DNA from: Bacteroides caecigallinarum
GTDB taxonomy: Bacteria > Bacteroidota > Bacteroidia > Bacteroidales > Bacteroidaceae
DNA length: 45,885 nucleotides
Reading direction: 5' to 3'
Assembly (NCBI RefSeq): GCF_016901995.1
Contig: NZ_JACJLE010000033.1
Location: forward strand, 1-45,885
The notes beneath the pieces were generated by a model, which was not told where the DNA came from, did no database searches, and saw nothing but the letters and a program-made list of their open reading frames with translations. Each line of letters begins with the position of its first letter. Within the stretch, counting starts at the first letter, position 1. Made by a program: the position numbers and the translations under genes. Shown here in pieces: positions 6,143-15,477 of this stretch.

Positions 6143-8992
6143 ATGAAAAGTTTCTCATTTGCCGACCGCCATATCGGTATTTCGGAACAGGACATTCCTG
6201 TTATGCTCAAAAAAATCGGAGTAAAGTCTGTGGATGAACTTATAGAAAAGACCATCCCGTCTGAAATAAGACTTAAAGAGAGACTGCCACTTAAACCTGC
6301 CATGAGCGAATATGAGTTTGCCAACCACATAAACCGTATGGCAGCGAAAAACACAAGATTCAAATCGTATATCGGTCAGGGATGGTATGACACTGCCACT
6401 CCTGCCGTGATACAGAGAAATGTATTCGAAAATCCTGTGTGGTACACTTCTTATACACCTTATCAGGCTGAGATTTCTCAGGGACGACTTGAGGCTCTTA
6501 TCAACTTCCAGACTGCAGTGTGCGACCTTACGGCTATGCCGCTTGCCAACTGCTCTCTGCTTGACGAGGCTACAGCCGCTGCCGAGGCTGCCACTATGAT
6601 GTTTGCGCTGAGAAGCCGCAAGCAGCAGAAGGAAGGGGCATGTACACTGTTTGTGGATGAGGAGATTTTCCCGCAGAACCTTGCCGTTATCATGACAAGG
6701 GCTATTCCTCAGGGCATGAACGTGAAGACTGGCTCATACAAGGATTTCGAATTTACTCCGGATGTGTTCGGCTGCATAGTGCAATATCCTAACAACAGCG
6801 GTAGCGCGGAAGACTACAGAGAGTTCACAGAAAAGGCTCATCAGGCTGAATGCAAAGTGGCTGTGGATGCGGACATCATGTCGCTGGCTCTGCTCGTTCC
6901 ACCGGGTGAATGGGGTGCCGACATAGTATTCGGTAGCACTCAAAGACTGGGTATTCCTATGTTCTACGGAGGTCCGTCGGCTGCTTATTTTGCCACAAGG
7001 GACGAATATAAGAGAAATATGCCGGGACGTATCATAGGTCTGTCTAAAGACAAGTACGGACATCTGTGCTATCGTATGGCATTGCAGACACGCGAACAGC
7101 ATATCAAACGCGAAAAGGCTACATCTAACATTTGTACTGCCCAGGCTTTGCTGGCTACAATGGCGGGATTCTACGCCGTATATCATGGTCAAGAAGGTAT
7201 AAAGAATATTGCTTCGGGTATTCACAGCGCTACGGTTTGGCTTGCTAAACAGCTTTCAAAACTTGGTTATGTGCAGAAGAATGCCGTTTATTTCGACACT
7301 CTGAGACTGCAGATGCCTGATCATGTAAAGACTGACGAAATAAAGACTATATCTGTCGGCAAAGGTGTCAATCTGAGATATTTTGATAATGGTGATGTAG
7401 GACTAAGTGTAAATGAGACGACTTCTGTGGCAGAAGCTAATCTTCTGTTAAGTATTTTTACCATTGCCGCAGAAAAACCTTTCACCGAAACTGCTGAAAT
7501 ACCTGAAGGCTCGGTTATCAAGAAGGATATGAAACGCCAGAGTGGGTATCTCACTCACGAGGTGTTCTGCAAATATCACACTGAGACTGAAATGATGAGA
7601 TATATCAAGCGTCTGGAACGTAAGGATATTTCTCTGGCTCATTCCATGATTTCACTGGGTTCTTGTACAATGAAGCTGAATGCGGCTTCCGAAATGCTCC
7701 CTCTCAGCAATGCGGGGTGGATGAACATGCATCCTCTGGCTCCTGCTGACCAGGCTGAAGGTTATATGGAGCTGATAACAAATCTGTCGGAACAGCTGGC
7801 TATTATCACTGGTATGGACGGTGTGACTCTGCAACCTAACTCAGGTGCTGCAGGCGAATATACAGGTCTGCGCGTCATTGCGGCTTATCTGAACAGCATC
7901 GGTCAGGGTAACAGGGATATCATTCTTATTCCTGCATCGGCTCACGGAACAAATCCTGCATCGGCTATTCAGGCTGGATTTACCACTGTGACTTGTGCGT
8001 GCGACGAACATGGCAATGTGGATGTGGAAGACCTTAAACGCAAAGCCGAGGAAAACAAGGATCGTCTGGCTGCATTGATGATTACTTATCCTTCCACTCA
8101 CGGAATCTTTGAGGCTGACATAGTGGAAATCTGCAATATCATACATAACTGCGGTGCACAGGTCTATATGGACGGTGCGAACATGAATGCTCAGGTGGGA
8201 CTTACCAATCCTGGTACTATCGGTGCGGACGTGTGTCACCTGAATCTGCACAAGACATTTGCCAGCCCTCACGGAGGTGGCGGTCCGGGCGTGGGTCCTG
8301 TATGCGTGAAATCGCATCTGGTTCCTTTCCTTCCGGGACATGCTTCAACCGGCAATGCTCTGAACGAGGTCTCAGCAGCTCCTTACGGCAGTGCCGGAAT
8401 CCTGCCTATCACTTACGCATATATCTGCATGATGGGTGCCGAAGGTCTGGAGAACGCGACTAAGGCTGCTATCCTAAATGCCAACTATCTGGCTGCATGC
8501 CTGAACGACACTTACGGAATAGTATATAGAGGTACAAACGGATTTGTGGGACACGAAATGATACTTGACTGCAGAAGACTGCATGAGGAAAGCGGTATCG
8601 ACGAAAACGATATCTCAAAGCGTCTGATGGACTACGGTTATCATGCTCCTACCCTTTCATTCCCTGTTCACGGCACTCTTATGATTGAACCGACAGAAAG
8701 TGAAAGTCTTGCAGAGCTTGACAACTTTGTAGATACTATGCTGAGTATCTGGAATGAGATTGAGGAAGTGAAGAACGGAACCGCTTCTGCCGAAGACAAT
8801 GTTCTGAAAAACGCGCCTCATCCGGAATATGAAGTGGTGGAAGGTGAATGGGATCATCCTTACACACGCGCAAAAGCTGTTTATCCGCTGGAAAGCGTAA
8901 GACAGAACAAGTTCTGGATAAATGTGGCAAGAATAGATAATACATTGGGCGACCGCAAGCTGTTACCGACACGGTATGGGTCGTTTGAATGA
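6143..8992 (+). CDS. gcvP: Glycine dehydrogenase (decarboxylating), P protein
   Basis: A 949-aa PLP enzyme of the glycine cleavage system; it decarboxylates glycine and passes the aminomethyl group to lipoylated H protein. It is the fused form, with an N-terminal half starting 'FADRHIG' and a C-terminal half carrying the PLP site 'HLNLHKTFASPHGGGGPG', Lys704 being the Schiff-base residue. 'SLGSCTMKLN' and 'LQPNSGAAGEYTG' are also family hallmarks. Length agrees with E. coli GcvP (957 aa). gcvT and gcvH are not adjacent, which is normal in Bacteroidales. I see no glycine riboswitch; the leader has a nested inverted repeat and an A-rich stretch. Transcription probably comes from the upstream genes and ends at the hairpin at 9019. 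Confidence 0.98.
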   Translation: MKSFSFADRHIGISEQDIPVMLKKIGVKSVDELIEKTIPSEIRLKERLPLKPAMSEYEFANHINRMAAKNTRFKSYIGQGWYDTATPAVIQRNVFENPVWYTSYTPYQAEISQGRLEALINFQTAVCDLTAMPLANCSLLDEATAAAEAATMMFALRSRKQQKEGACTLFVDEEIFPQNLAVIMTRAIPQGMNVKTGSYKDFEFTPDVFGCIVQYPNNSGSAEDYREFTEKAHQAECKVAVDADIMSLALLVPPGEWGADIVFGSTQRLGIPMFYGGPSAAYFATRDEYKRNMPGRIIGLSKDKYGHLCYRMALQTREQHIKREKATSNICTAQALLATMAGFYAVYHGQEGIKNIASGIHSATVWLAKQLSKLGYVQKNAVYFDTLRLQMPDHVKTDEIKTISVGKGVNLRYFDNGDVGLSVNETTSVAEANLLLSIFTIAAEKPFTETAEIPEGSVIKKDMKRQSGYLTHEVFCKYHTETEMMRYIKRLERKDISLAHSMISLGSCTMKLNAASEMLPLSNAGWMNMHPLAPADQAEGYMELITNLSEQLAIITGMDGVTLQPNSGAAGEYTGLRVIAAYLNSIGQGNRDIILIPASAHGTNPASAIQAGFTTVTCACDEHGNVDVEDLKRKAEENKDRLAALMITYPSTHGIFEADIVEICNIIHNCGAQVYMDGANMNAQVGLTNPGTIGADVCHLNLHKTFASPHGGGGPGVGPVCVKSHLVPFLPGHASTGNALNEVSAAPYGSAGILPITYAYICMMGAEGLENATKAAILNANYLAACLNDTYGIVYRGTNGFVGHEMILDCRRLHEESGIDENDISKRLMDYGYHAPTLSFPVHGTLMIEPTESESLAELDNFVDTMLSIWNEIEEVKNGTASAEDNVLKNAPHPEYEVVEGEWDHPYTRAKAVYPLESVRQNKFWINVARIDNTLGDRKLLPTRYGSFE

Positions 8993-9018
8993 ATTAAAAA
9001 TGAATAATTAATAATGAA

Positions 9019-9049
9019 AAATGGCGGGATTGTACTCTCGCCATTTTTT
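9019..9049 (+). terminator. Terminator after gcvP, possibly bidirectional
   Basis: An 11-bp stem (9019-9029 with 9036-9046, one G-U pair), loop TTGTAC, then a T-run. An A-run on the left side means it may also stop the minus-strand export operon, which ends at 9106. Just before it, 8991-9016 holds another copy of the AT-rich filler repeat. Confidence 0.85.
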
Positions 9050-9105
9050 GTTTAATTGTATAATTATTTTACTTCAAATCTTCTCTAAAAACTAACAACT
9101 AATAC

Positions 9106-10233
9106 TCAACTCCTCTTCCTATACCCCAATATAGCCCACGCATTGAATACCACGGCAAAACCGCATAGGGACAGGAAATACGGAACGAGTTCGACAAAAC
9201 CGCTGCCTTTGAGATATACCATACGCATGACGCTGATAAAATATTTCAACGGATTGAATATGGTTATATACTGTGCCCAGTCCGGCATACTGGCAACGGG
9301 AGTGAGAAGTCCGCTCATAAGCAGGAATATCATTATGAAGAAGAACATCACGAACATGGCCTGCTGCATGGTGTCCGAATAATTGGATACTACAAGTCCC
9401 ATACCTGATACGGCAACAATATATACCACAGCAAATAGATATATCGTCAGAAGGCTGCCAACAGGTATAAGTGAATATACAAACACTGCCAGCAGCATAC
9501 AGAGTGTAAAGACTATAAGACCTATACACCAGTAAGGTATCAGCTTGGCAAGTATGAACTGCATACGGCTTGCAGGAGTCACGTTTATCTGCTCTATGGT
9601 ACCGGCTTCCTTCTCGCCCACTATATTGAATGCAGGGAGAAATCCGGTTATCATGGTGAGAAGCATCACCATTATGGCAGGAACCATAAATACTTTATAG
9701 TCAAGATGCGGATTGAACTTGTATTGAGGCATAATCCTGAATGACTTTCCAACGGAACTTAGTACAGCAGGTTGAGACATCATCATTTCCTCGGACATAG
9801 ATGTCGCGAAATCATTGACTATAGTAGAAAGATAGCTGCTGCCCAGAATTCCCTTGGTTCCGTTTACGGAGTTTGACGAAATCATCACACCGGCTACTCT
9901 CTCTGTCTGTAGATCTTTCTCGAAGCCGTCCGGAATGTCGAGTATTATATCTGCCTTTCCGGCATCAACGTCTCTGAGGGCTTCCTCACTACCGTTGGAC
10001 ACCGACTGGAAGATAAAATATCCTGACGAAACCACCTTGCGTACCAGTTCGTCTGATGTCACGCTGCGGTCGTTGTCAACCACAGTAAGACGGATATTCG
10101 TCACTTCCTGATTTGCAGCCCAGGGCATGATAAGCATCATGAAAAGAGGCATGGCTATAATCATCTTGGGAATGAACTTGTTCCTCATTATCTGCTTGAA
10201 TTCTTTTTCCAACAAATACTTCAGCATAGACAT
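9106..10233 (-). CDS. ABC-2 type permease (YbhR/YhhJ-like), second of pair
   Basis: A 375-aa inner-membrane ABC exporter permease. One membrane segment near residues 20-40 is followed by a large periplasmic loop (about 40-170) and then five or so hydrophobic segments, the layout of ABC2_membrane_3 proteins such as YbhR/YbhS. The motif 'NIVGEKEAGTIEQINVTPAS' around residue 205 is the cytoplasmic coupling region usual in this family. It is the last gene of the export operon, 1 bp after the sister permease; the pair probably forms a heterodimer. The substrate is unknown; homologues export drugs, cations or envelope compounds through a TolC channel. Confidence 0.9.
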   Translation of the reverse strand: MSMLKYLLEKEFKQIMRNKFIPKMIIAMPLFMMLIMPWAANQEVTNIRLTVVDNDRSVTSDELVRKVVSSGYFIFQSVSNGSEEALRDVDAGKADIILDIPDGFEKDLQTERVAGVMISSNSVNGTKGILGSSYLSTIVNDFATSMSEEMMMSQPAVLSSVGKSFRIMPQYKFNPHLDYKVFMVPAIMVMLLTMITGFLPAFNIVGEKEAGTIEQINVTPASRMQFILAKLIPYWCIGLIVFTLCMLLAVFVYSLIPVGSLLTIYLFAVVYIVAVSGMGLVVSNYSDTMQQAMFVMFFFIMIFLLMSGLLTPVASMPDWAQYITIFNPLKYFISVMRMVYLKGSGFVELVPYFLSLCGFAVVFNAWAILGYRKRS

Positions 10234-10234
10234 T

Positions 10235-11350
10235 TCAGTTTAAACGGTTCTTGAATGTTTTCAGACTCAGTGTCACTAGGGCCACTGTGACAAAAAGCAG
10301 TATTCCTATCTCCTTCAGGACGAATTGTATCTCTGCTCCCTGAATCATTATCTTTCTGATAGCATCGACATACCATCTTGCGGGAACTATGGCAGAAAGG
10401 CACTGTAACGGAAGGGGCATGCTTTCTACCGGAAATATCAGACCGGAAAGGAGCATGACGGGCATCATAAGTCCCATTCCTGATACGAGCATGGCAGCCA
10501 CCTGGGTATTAACCACGTTGGAGATAAGCAGTCCGAGCGACAATGCAAGGAAGATAAATATCACCGATACGAAAAACAGCAGAGACAGACTGCCGGCAAT
10601 CGGTACTCCGAGTACATGTACCGAAAGCAGTAGTATGGTTATAAGGTTTACCAGTGACAGTGTGAAATATGGTGTTACTTTCGAAAGGATGATATATATC
10701 GGTTTCATTGGCGATACAAGGAGAATCTCCATTGTGCCGTTCTCCTTTTCGCGCACAATGGCTATTGAGGTCATCATGGCACAGATAAGCATGAGTATCA
10801 TTCCCATTACTCCGGGAACGAAGTTGTATGCGCTCTCTGCCTGAGGATTGTAAAGCATCCTTATCTCGGGTATTATACGGCACGGGGCACTGCTACATTC
10901 GGACAGTTCCTGCATGCTCTGTGCGAGGATATTGGATGCATAGCCTGTTATCATTGATGCCTGATTCGGCTCCGTACCGTCGGTAATAAGCTGCACGGCG
11001 GCATCGCCTCCCTGATGGAGTTCATTTTCAAAATCATCGCTGAACACCATGACAAGGCCTATCTCCCCATACTTGAATACATCGTTTATGCGCGACACAT
11101 CCCGAATTTCCTCGGCAATGGTGAAATATTCACTGGCATCGAAACGTTCCTTTATGGCTCTGGTCTCCATGCTTTGCGAAGGATCGAACACAGCAACCTT
11201 GGTGTTTCTCACTTCGGTGGTAATGGCAAAACCAAACAGAAGCATCTGCACCATGGGCATACCCAAGAGTATAAGCATGGTTCTGGAATCGCGGAATATA
11301 TGAAGGAATTCCTTTCGGACAAATGTAATAAACTGTTTCATAACTGTCAA
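10235..11350 (-). CDS. ABC-2 type permease (YbhS-like), first of pair
   Basis: A 371-aa inner-membrane permease paralogous to the next gene. It has an N-terminal membrane segment with 'GMPMVQMLLFGFAIT', a periplasmic loop, and the conserved cytoplasmic motif 'AIVREKENGTMEILLVSPM' near residue 200, followed by several membrane segments. The start overlaps the end of the ATPase gene by 4 bp (ATGA-type coupling), and the stop is 1 bp before the second permease. With the two ATPases, the HlyD-like and the TolC-like proteins it makes up a complete tripartite exporter. Confidence 0.9.
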   Translation of the reverse strand: MTVMKQFITFVRKEFLHIFRDSRTMLILLGMPMVQMLLFGFAITTEVRNTKVAVFDPSQSMETRAIKERFDASEYFTIAEEIRDVSRINDVFKYGEIGLVMVFSDDFENELHQGGDAAVQLITDGTEPNQASMITGYASNILAQSMQELSECSSAPCRIIPEIRMLYNPQAESAYNFVPGVMGMILMLICAMMTSIAIVREKENGTMEILLVSPMKPIYIILSKVTPYFTLSLVNLITILLLSVHVLGVPIAGSLSLLFFVSVIFIFLALSLGLLISNVVNTQVAAMLVSGMGLMMPVMLLSGLIFPVESMPLPLQCLSAIVPARWYVDAIRKIMIQGAEIQFVLKEIGILLFVTVALVTLSLKTFKNRLN

Positions 11351-12093
11351 TCTCCTTTTCGTGTAGCTTCGCGTGCCAACATGCGGAATACTTCGTCCAT
11401 GTCCGACACACCAAATTTGTTACGCAACGCCATAGGGCTGTCCAGCGCCTTTATCCTGCCATCTACCATAATGGAGACACGGTCGCAGTATTCGGCCTCA
11501 TCCATATAGTGAGTGGTGACAAACACCGTGATACCGCTTGACGCCGCACCGTATATCTGTTCCCAGAAACGGCGGCGCGTGATAGGATCTACCCCACCTG
11601 TCGGTTCATCAAGAAATACTATCTTGGGATTATGGAAAGTGGATACGGCAAATGCAAGTTTCTGTTTCCAGCCCAAAGGAAGGTCGCACACCATGGTGTC
11701 GCGCTCTGATTCCATATCTATACTGCGGAGAACCTTATCGGTCTTTTCGGCTATTTCCTTATCTTTCATACCGTAAATACCTCCGTACAGACGCAGATTC
11801 TCCCACACTTTCAGATCTTCATACAATGAGAATTTCTGGCTCATATAGCCGATATTGCGCTTTACCTTTTCAGGTTCGCTATCTATGTCGAAACCTGCCA
11901 CTGTTCCCTTACCCTCCGTAGGACGGCTCAGTCCGCAAAGCATTCGCATAGCTGTAGTCTTGCCCGCCCCGTTGGCACCAAGGAAACCGAAGATCTCTCC
12001 TTTCCTTACGTTGAAAGTAATATGATCGACTGCCGTAAAATTGCCAAACCTCTTGGTAAGGTTCTCGGCCTGTATAACGTATTCTTCTTTCAT
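11347..12093 (-). CDS. ABC exporter ATP-binding protein (YbhF C-half-like)
   Basis: A 248-aa ATPase with Walker A 'GANGAGKTT' near residue 38, Walker B 'IVFLDEPTGGVDP' near residue 161 and an H-loop 'FVTTHYMDEAE'. The signature motif is LPLGWKQK rather than LSGGQ. That variant is also seen in the second ATPase half of E. coli YbhF-type proteins, so it is a family trait, not damage. It overlaps the genes on each side by 4 bp. Together with the upstream ATPase it corresponds to a YbhF protein split into two genes. Confidence 0.92.
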   Translation of the reverse strand: MKEEYVIQAENLTKRFGNFTAVDHITFNVRKGEIFGFLGANGAGKTTAMRMLCGLSRPTEGKGTVAGFDIDSEPEKVKRNIGYMSQKFSLYEDLKVWENLRLYGGIYGMKDKEIAEKTDKVLRSIDMESERDTMVCDLPLGWKQKLAFAVSTFHNPKIVFLDEPTGGVDPITRRRFWEQIYGAASSGITVFVTTHYMDEAEYCDRVSIMVDGRIKALDSPMALRNKFGVSDMDEVFRMLAREATRKGD

Positions 12094-13004
12094 TGCTCAT
12101 CCTCCTTTAACATCAACATGAAACAGTCTTCCACTGTAGGCTTAATCTCTGTAATATCAATATTTCCGTATCCCTTATTAATCAGATATTCGTCAAGCAT
12201 AGCGGCTGTAGCACTTTCAACCATAGTGACATGATAGCTTGCACCGAATGAGAATGACGATTTCAAGTATGGGCAGGAACGCAGGTCGTTCAGCAGTCTG
12301 TGCATATTGTCTGCTGTGACAGACCACAGTCTTTGCGGATAAGATGCTATGATATTGTCCGGTGAATCTATCCTAAGGAACTTTCCGTTTTGCATCAGCG
12401 CTATCCTGTCACAAAGTCTGGCTTCGTCCATATACGGCGTTGATACTATGATTGTTATACCCTGGTTCTTCAGTTTCAGGAGCATTTCCCAAAATTCTTT
12501 TCTTGACACAGGATCTACTCCGGTGGTAGGCTCGTCAAGAAATAGGACCTTCGGTTTGTGGATAAGTGCACAGCTCAGTGCCAGTTTCTGCTTCATACCT
12601 CCCGACAGTTTTCCGGCCCGGCGAGTCTTGAACGGTTCGATATGCTTATATATATCTTCTATCAGATGGTAATTTTCCTTTACAGTAGTATTGAAAACCG
12701 TAGCAAAGAAATTCAGATTTTCCTCTACTGTCAGATCCTGATACAGCGAGAATTTTCCGGGCATATACCCTATTATACTTCGCACGGATGCATAATCCTT
12801 CACCACATCCAGACCTTCAATCACAGCACTGCCACTGTCTGGCAATATCAGTGTGGTGAGGAGACGGAATAGTGTAGTCTTCCCCGCTCCGTCCGGACCT
12901 ATGATACCGAAGAGTTCGCCTTTCGGAACATCAAAGCTGACATCGTCGAGAGCCTTGATTGAGCTATATGATTTTGATAATTGTGTTACTGATACTGAGG
13001 GCAT
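12090..13004 (-). CDS. ABC exporter ATP-binding protein (YbhF N-half-like)
   Basis: A 304-aa ATPase with Walker A 'GPDGAGKTT' near residue 36, canonical signature LSGGMKQK, Walker B 'LFLDEPTTGVDP' and an H-loop region 'VSTPYMDEA' in which the usual His is replaced by Pro. About 80 extra residues follow the ATPase core, as in other members. This is the first ATPase of the operon; the 4-bp overlap with the second ATPase gene indicates translational coupling and a heterodimer with two non-identical ATP sites. A 120-bp gap separates it from the HlyD-like gene. Confidence 0.92.
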   Translation of the reverse strand: MPSVSVTQLSKSYSSIKALDDVSFDVPKGELFGIIGPDGAGKTTLFRLLTTLILPDSGSAVIEGLDVVKDYASVRSIIGYMPGKFSLYQDLTVEENLNFFATVFNTTVKENYHLIEDIYKHIEPFKTRRAGKLSGGMKQKLALSCALIHKPKVLFLDEPTTGVDPVSRKEFWEMLLKLKNQGITIIVSTPYMDEARLCDRIALMQNGKFLRIDSPDNIIASYPQRLWSVTADNMHRLLNDLRSCPYLKSSFSFGASYHVTMVESATAAMLDEYLINKGYGNIDITEIKPTVEDCFMLMLKEDEQ

Positions 13005-13009
13005 TTTTT

Positions 13010-13059
13010 GAATTAAGAATTAAGAATTAAAAATTAGGTAACAAGTTGACAAGTTGACC
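13010..13059. repeat. Intergenic filler repeats inside the export operon
   Basis: The 120-bp gap between the adaptor and ATPase genes holds two repeated words. 13010-13036 contains, inverted, the 18-bp AT-rich word found at 4718-4735. 13038-13059 contains GTAACAAGTTGACAAGTTG, sharing ACAAGTTGACAAG with the gcvP leader at about 6037. No terminator or promoter is evident. Confidence 0.55.
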
Positions 13060-13124
13060 AGGTTTTCCTGTACCTGTTTTTTGGTATCTGAAACCTGTAG
13101 CCTTGTAACTGAAGCCTTGTCAAA

Positions 13125-14015
13125 TCAGAAACTCACCTCGCCATACATTCCGCGCTTGATATATCCGTCGTTCTGCACCTTAATCTTGACGGCATATACC
13201 AGGTTTGCACGTTCATCCCGTGTCTGGATGGTCTTCGGAGTAAACTCTGCCTTGTCTGAAATCCATGAAATTACTCCGCGGTATTCCTTTCTGTCGGAGT
13301 CACCGCTGTCGGCAAAAACCTTTACTTCCTGACCAATCTTCAGACCGGTAATCTGTCCGGATGTGATATAGGCTTTCAGATACATATCGTTGATATTTGC
13401 CACCTTGAACAGAGTGCGTCCCTGTACGGCAAGTTCTCCTTTTTCTACATACTTGGCCATAACTGTTCCGTCAACCGGTGATGCGATAGTACTTTTGCTT
13501 ATCATATCGTTCGTAAGTGCTATCTGAGCCTTCAAGGCTTCAGCCTGAGCCTTGGCATTGGCATTGCCGTTTATCAATGTCTCGGTCTGTGCGTTCAACT
13601 GTTTCTCCAACAGATTGATGGCAGCAGTGATATCGTCCAACTGCTTGCGGTTTCCGGCATTGGCGTTTACAAGATTTTCGAATCGGGTCTTTTCCTTTTT
13701 CTGTGTAGCAATCTGCTGACGTATGGCTGCTGTCTGTTTCTCCACATCGCATATACGGCTTTCTGTAGCCTTGACATTGGCCTCAAGCTGAAGCCTCTGA
13801 AGATAAAGCTGTACGGTATCAATATATCCAACAGGCTTACCTGCCGTAACTTCCGTACCTTCGTCTATATCAAGTTCCATTATCTCACCGGCCACTCTTG
13901 CCGATACCATTACTTCTGTCACTTCGAATACTCCTGAAGCATCGTACTTACTGTCGCTTCCCGAACATGCTGTCAGGAGAGCCATTGCTGATATAATAGA
14001 AAGAATGTTTCTCAT
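13125..14015 (-). CDS. HlyD-family periplasmic adaptor (YbhG-like) lipoprotein
   Basis: A 296-aa membrane-fusion protein. A signal sequence ends in the lipobox LTAC (Cys17), so it is probably anchored in the inner membrane by lipid. The biotinyl-lipoyl-like half-motif 'ARVAGEIMELDIDEGTEV' (about 40-57) and its partner 'ASPVDGTVMAKYVEKGELA' flank a coiled-coil hairpin of about 100 residues rich in Lys, Gln and Ala. The C-terminal beta-barrel has 'LKIGQEVKVFAD'. This is the adaptor linking the ABC-2 permeases to the TolC-like channel encoded just upstream. Confidence 0.93.
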   Translation of the reverse strand: MRNILSIISAMALLTACSGSDSKYDASGVFEVTEVMVSARVAGEIMELDIDEGTEVTAGKPVGYIDTVQLYLQRLQLEANVKATESRICDVEKQTAAIRQQIATQKKEKTRFENLVNANAGNRKQLDDITAAINLLEKQLNAQTETLINGNANAKAQAEALKAQIALTNDMISKSTIASPVDGTVMAKYVEKGELAVQGRTLFKVANINDMYLKAYITSGQITGLKIGQEVKVFADSGDSDRKEYRGVISWISDKAEFTPKTIQTRDERANLVYAVKIKVQNDGYIKRGMYGEVSF

Positions 14016-14054
14016 ATTTCCCTGTTTTTTATGTATTGAAAAGTTTTTGCAAAG

Positions 14055-14098
14055 TGTTTTAAAAAGCTTTTAAACGGTGTTTAAACAGTATTTAAAAG
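14055..14098. repeat. Four tandem 11-bp TTTAAA units
   Basis: Four imperfect 11-mers follow each other: TGTTTTAAAAA, GCTTTTAAACG, GTGTTTAAACA and GTATTTAAAAG. Each is centred on the palindrome TTTAAA, and the centres (14060.5, 14071.5, 14082.5, 14093.5) are exactly 11 bp apart. The last unit includes the stop codon of the TolC-like gene. Confidence 0.7.
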
Positions 14099-15372
14099 TC
14101 GTTCATCACATATTTGAAATCATAGATGGCAAGCAGAAGCTGTATCTCATGCAGAATCTTTGTCTGTATGGCTGCATGCTCCGAATTGATGTCACGCATA
14201 AGGTCGGTACCGGATATAGTCCCGTTGGCTATCTTTGCCTCCGATGCTTTTCTGATTGAAGTCTTCAGGCGGATAATCTCGTCATCGTACTTTATCTGAT
14301 CCATGTATTTGTCTATTGCAAGCTCTTTCTGCGTCTTGTCTATATCAGTATTGAAGAGAAAGAGTTCACGCTGGTTTTCCACCATATCTATATTGTTGCG
14401 TATCAGCTTTCTCTGACTTTTCAGAGAATAGAAGTTGCCGATATTCCAGTTCAGCTTTATCCCGGCTATGTAGTATGGAGCAAACTTATTTTCGAACATA
14501 TCAAGTCCCGGTTTGCCATATCCTCCTGTGGCGAAAACACTCAGGCGGGGATAAAGCCCTGAATTGATACGGTTATAATCGCTTCTGTACTTCATCACCT
14601 GCGCATCGAACAGGCTCATTTCCGGTCGTCGGAAAGCATCGCTCTGCGTTGGACGTTCCGGCAAAGGTTTCACTAATCTGGTGTCGCCATCTATCTCCAT
14701 TCCTGTCAGTTTGGCTAGAATGGTTATATATGTGTTCCTTGCCGTCACAAAGTCTATTTCGTTCTGCTCGGCCTTAATCATATCTACCTTTATGGCATCC
14801 AAATCTGACTGGTTGGCAATTCCGTTCTTTGTGTACGACTCCACCTGAGAATAGTTGTCTGCAAGTATTTTTTTCAGAAGTCTGTTCTGTTCTATCTGGG
14901 CATCGGCAAGCAGAATTCCGAAATATATCTGGTTAATCCTTTCATTAACGGCATAGAGGCTGACCTCAATATTGCTCTTTTCCACTTCGGAAGATGATTT
15001 CACGGTTTCTTTAGATGATTTGATTGCCCCACCATCCCAGATAGTCTGATTGAGGTCGAGCGATATACCGTACTGATCCTGGCTGAGATGAGGAATCTCC
15101 ACTCCCTTAAAACCCATAGCTTCAAGGTCGATAGGTATCTTTGTAACGTCGGACTGATATGTGGCTTTAGATGAGAACATCAGCTGAGGAAGATACCCCT
15201 TGTTGAGATTATCAATATTATATTCCTTAGTCTTCTCCACCAGACCAAGCTTTCTGATTAGAGGATAATTCTCCCTGGCTTTGCTGTAACACTCCTCAAT
15301 GGTTATACTCGTCTGTCCGAAGCACAATGCAGATAAGGCTACTGCAATGGCGGTAGTACATAGTCTTTTCAT
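14092..15372 (-). CDS. TolC-family outer membrane efflux protein
   Basis: A 426-aa outer membrane channel subunit. A signal peptide (MKRLCTTAIAVALSALCFG) is followed by 'TIEECYSKARENYPLIRK', the typical start of an OEP domain, and two long helical repeats, including 'NQTIWDGGAIKSSKE' in the first half. Length is normal. It is the first gene of the export operon, 76 bp before the adaptor; that gap holds four phased TTTAAA boxes. A TetR gene lies 105 bp upstream in the same direction and probably controls it. Confidence 0.92.
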   Translation of the reverse strand: MKRLCTTAIAVALSALCFGQTSITIEECYSKARENYPLIRKLGLVEKTKEYNIDNLNKGYLPQLMFSSKATYQSDVTKIPIDLEAMGFKGVEIPHLSQDQYGISLDLNQTIWDGGAIKSSKETVKSSSEVEKSNIEVSLYAVNERINQIYFGILLADAQIEQNRLLKKILADNYSQVESYTKNGIANQSDLDAIKVDMIKAEQNEIDFVTARNTYITILAKLTGMEIDGDTRLVKPLPERPTQSDAFRRPEMSLFDAQVMKYRSDYNRINSGLYPRLSVFATGGYGKPGLDMFENKFAPYYIAGIKLNWNIGNFYSLKSQRKLIRNNIDMVENQRELFLFNTDIDKTQKELAIDKYMDQIKYDDEIIRLKTSIRKASEAKIANGTISGTDLMRDINSEHAAIQTKILHEIQLLLAIYDFKYVMNDF

Positions 15373-15396
15373 ATATCAATACTTTAACTACTTTAT

Positions 15397-15412
15397 TTAA
15401 TTGCTTAATTAA
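15397..15412. promoter_or_regulatory. Candidate TetR operator before the export operon
   Basis: TTAATT-GCTT-AATTAA is a perfect 6-bp-arm palindrome between the TetR and TolC-like genes. The same half-sites flank the TetR gene's own -7 box at 16119-16144. The site is AT-rich, so chance is possible. Confidence 0.35.
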
Positions 15413-15477
15413 CGACATTATCAAAAAAATACGGGAATCCTTTTCTGAATTGAGCATTCTCCGTACATAAAAACTAA

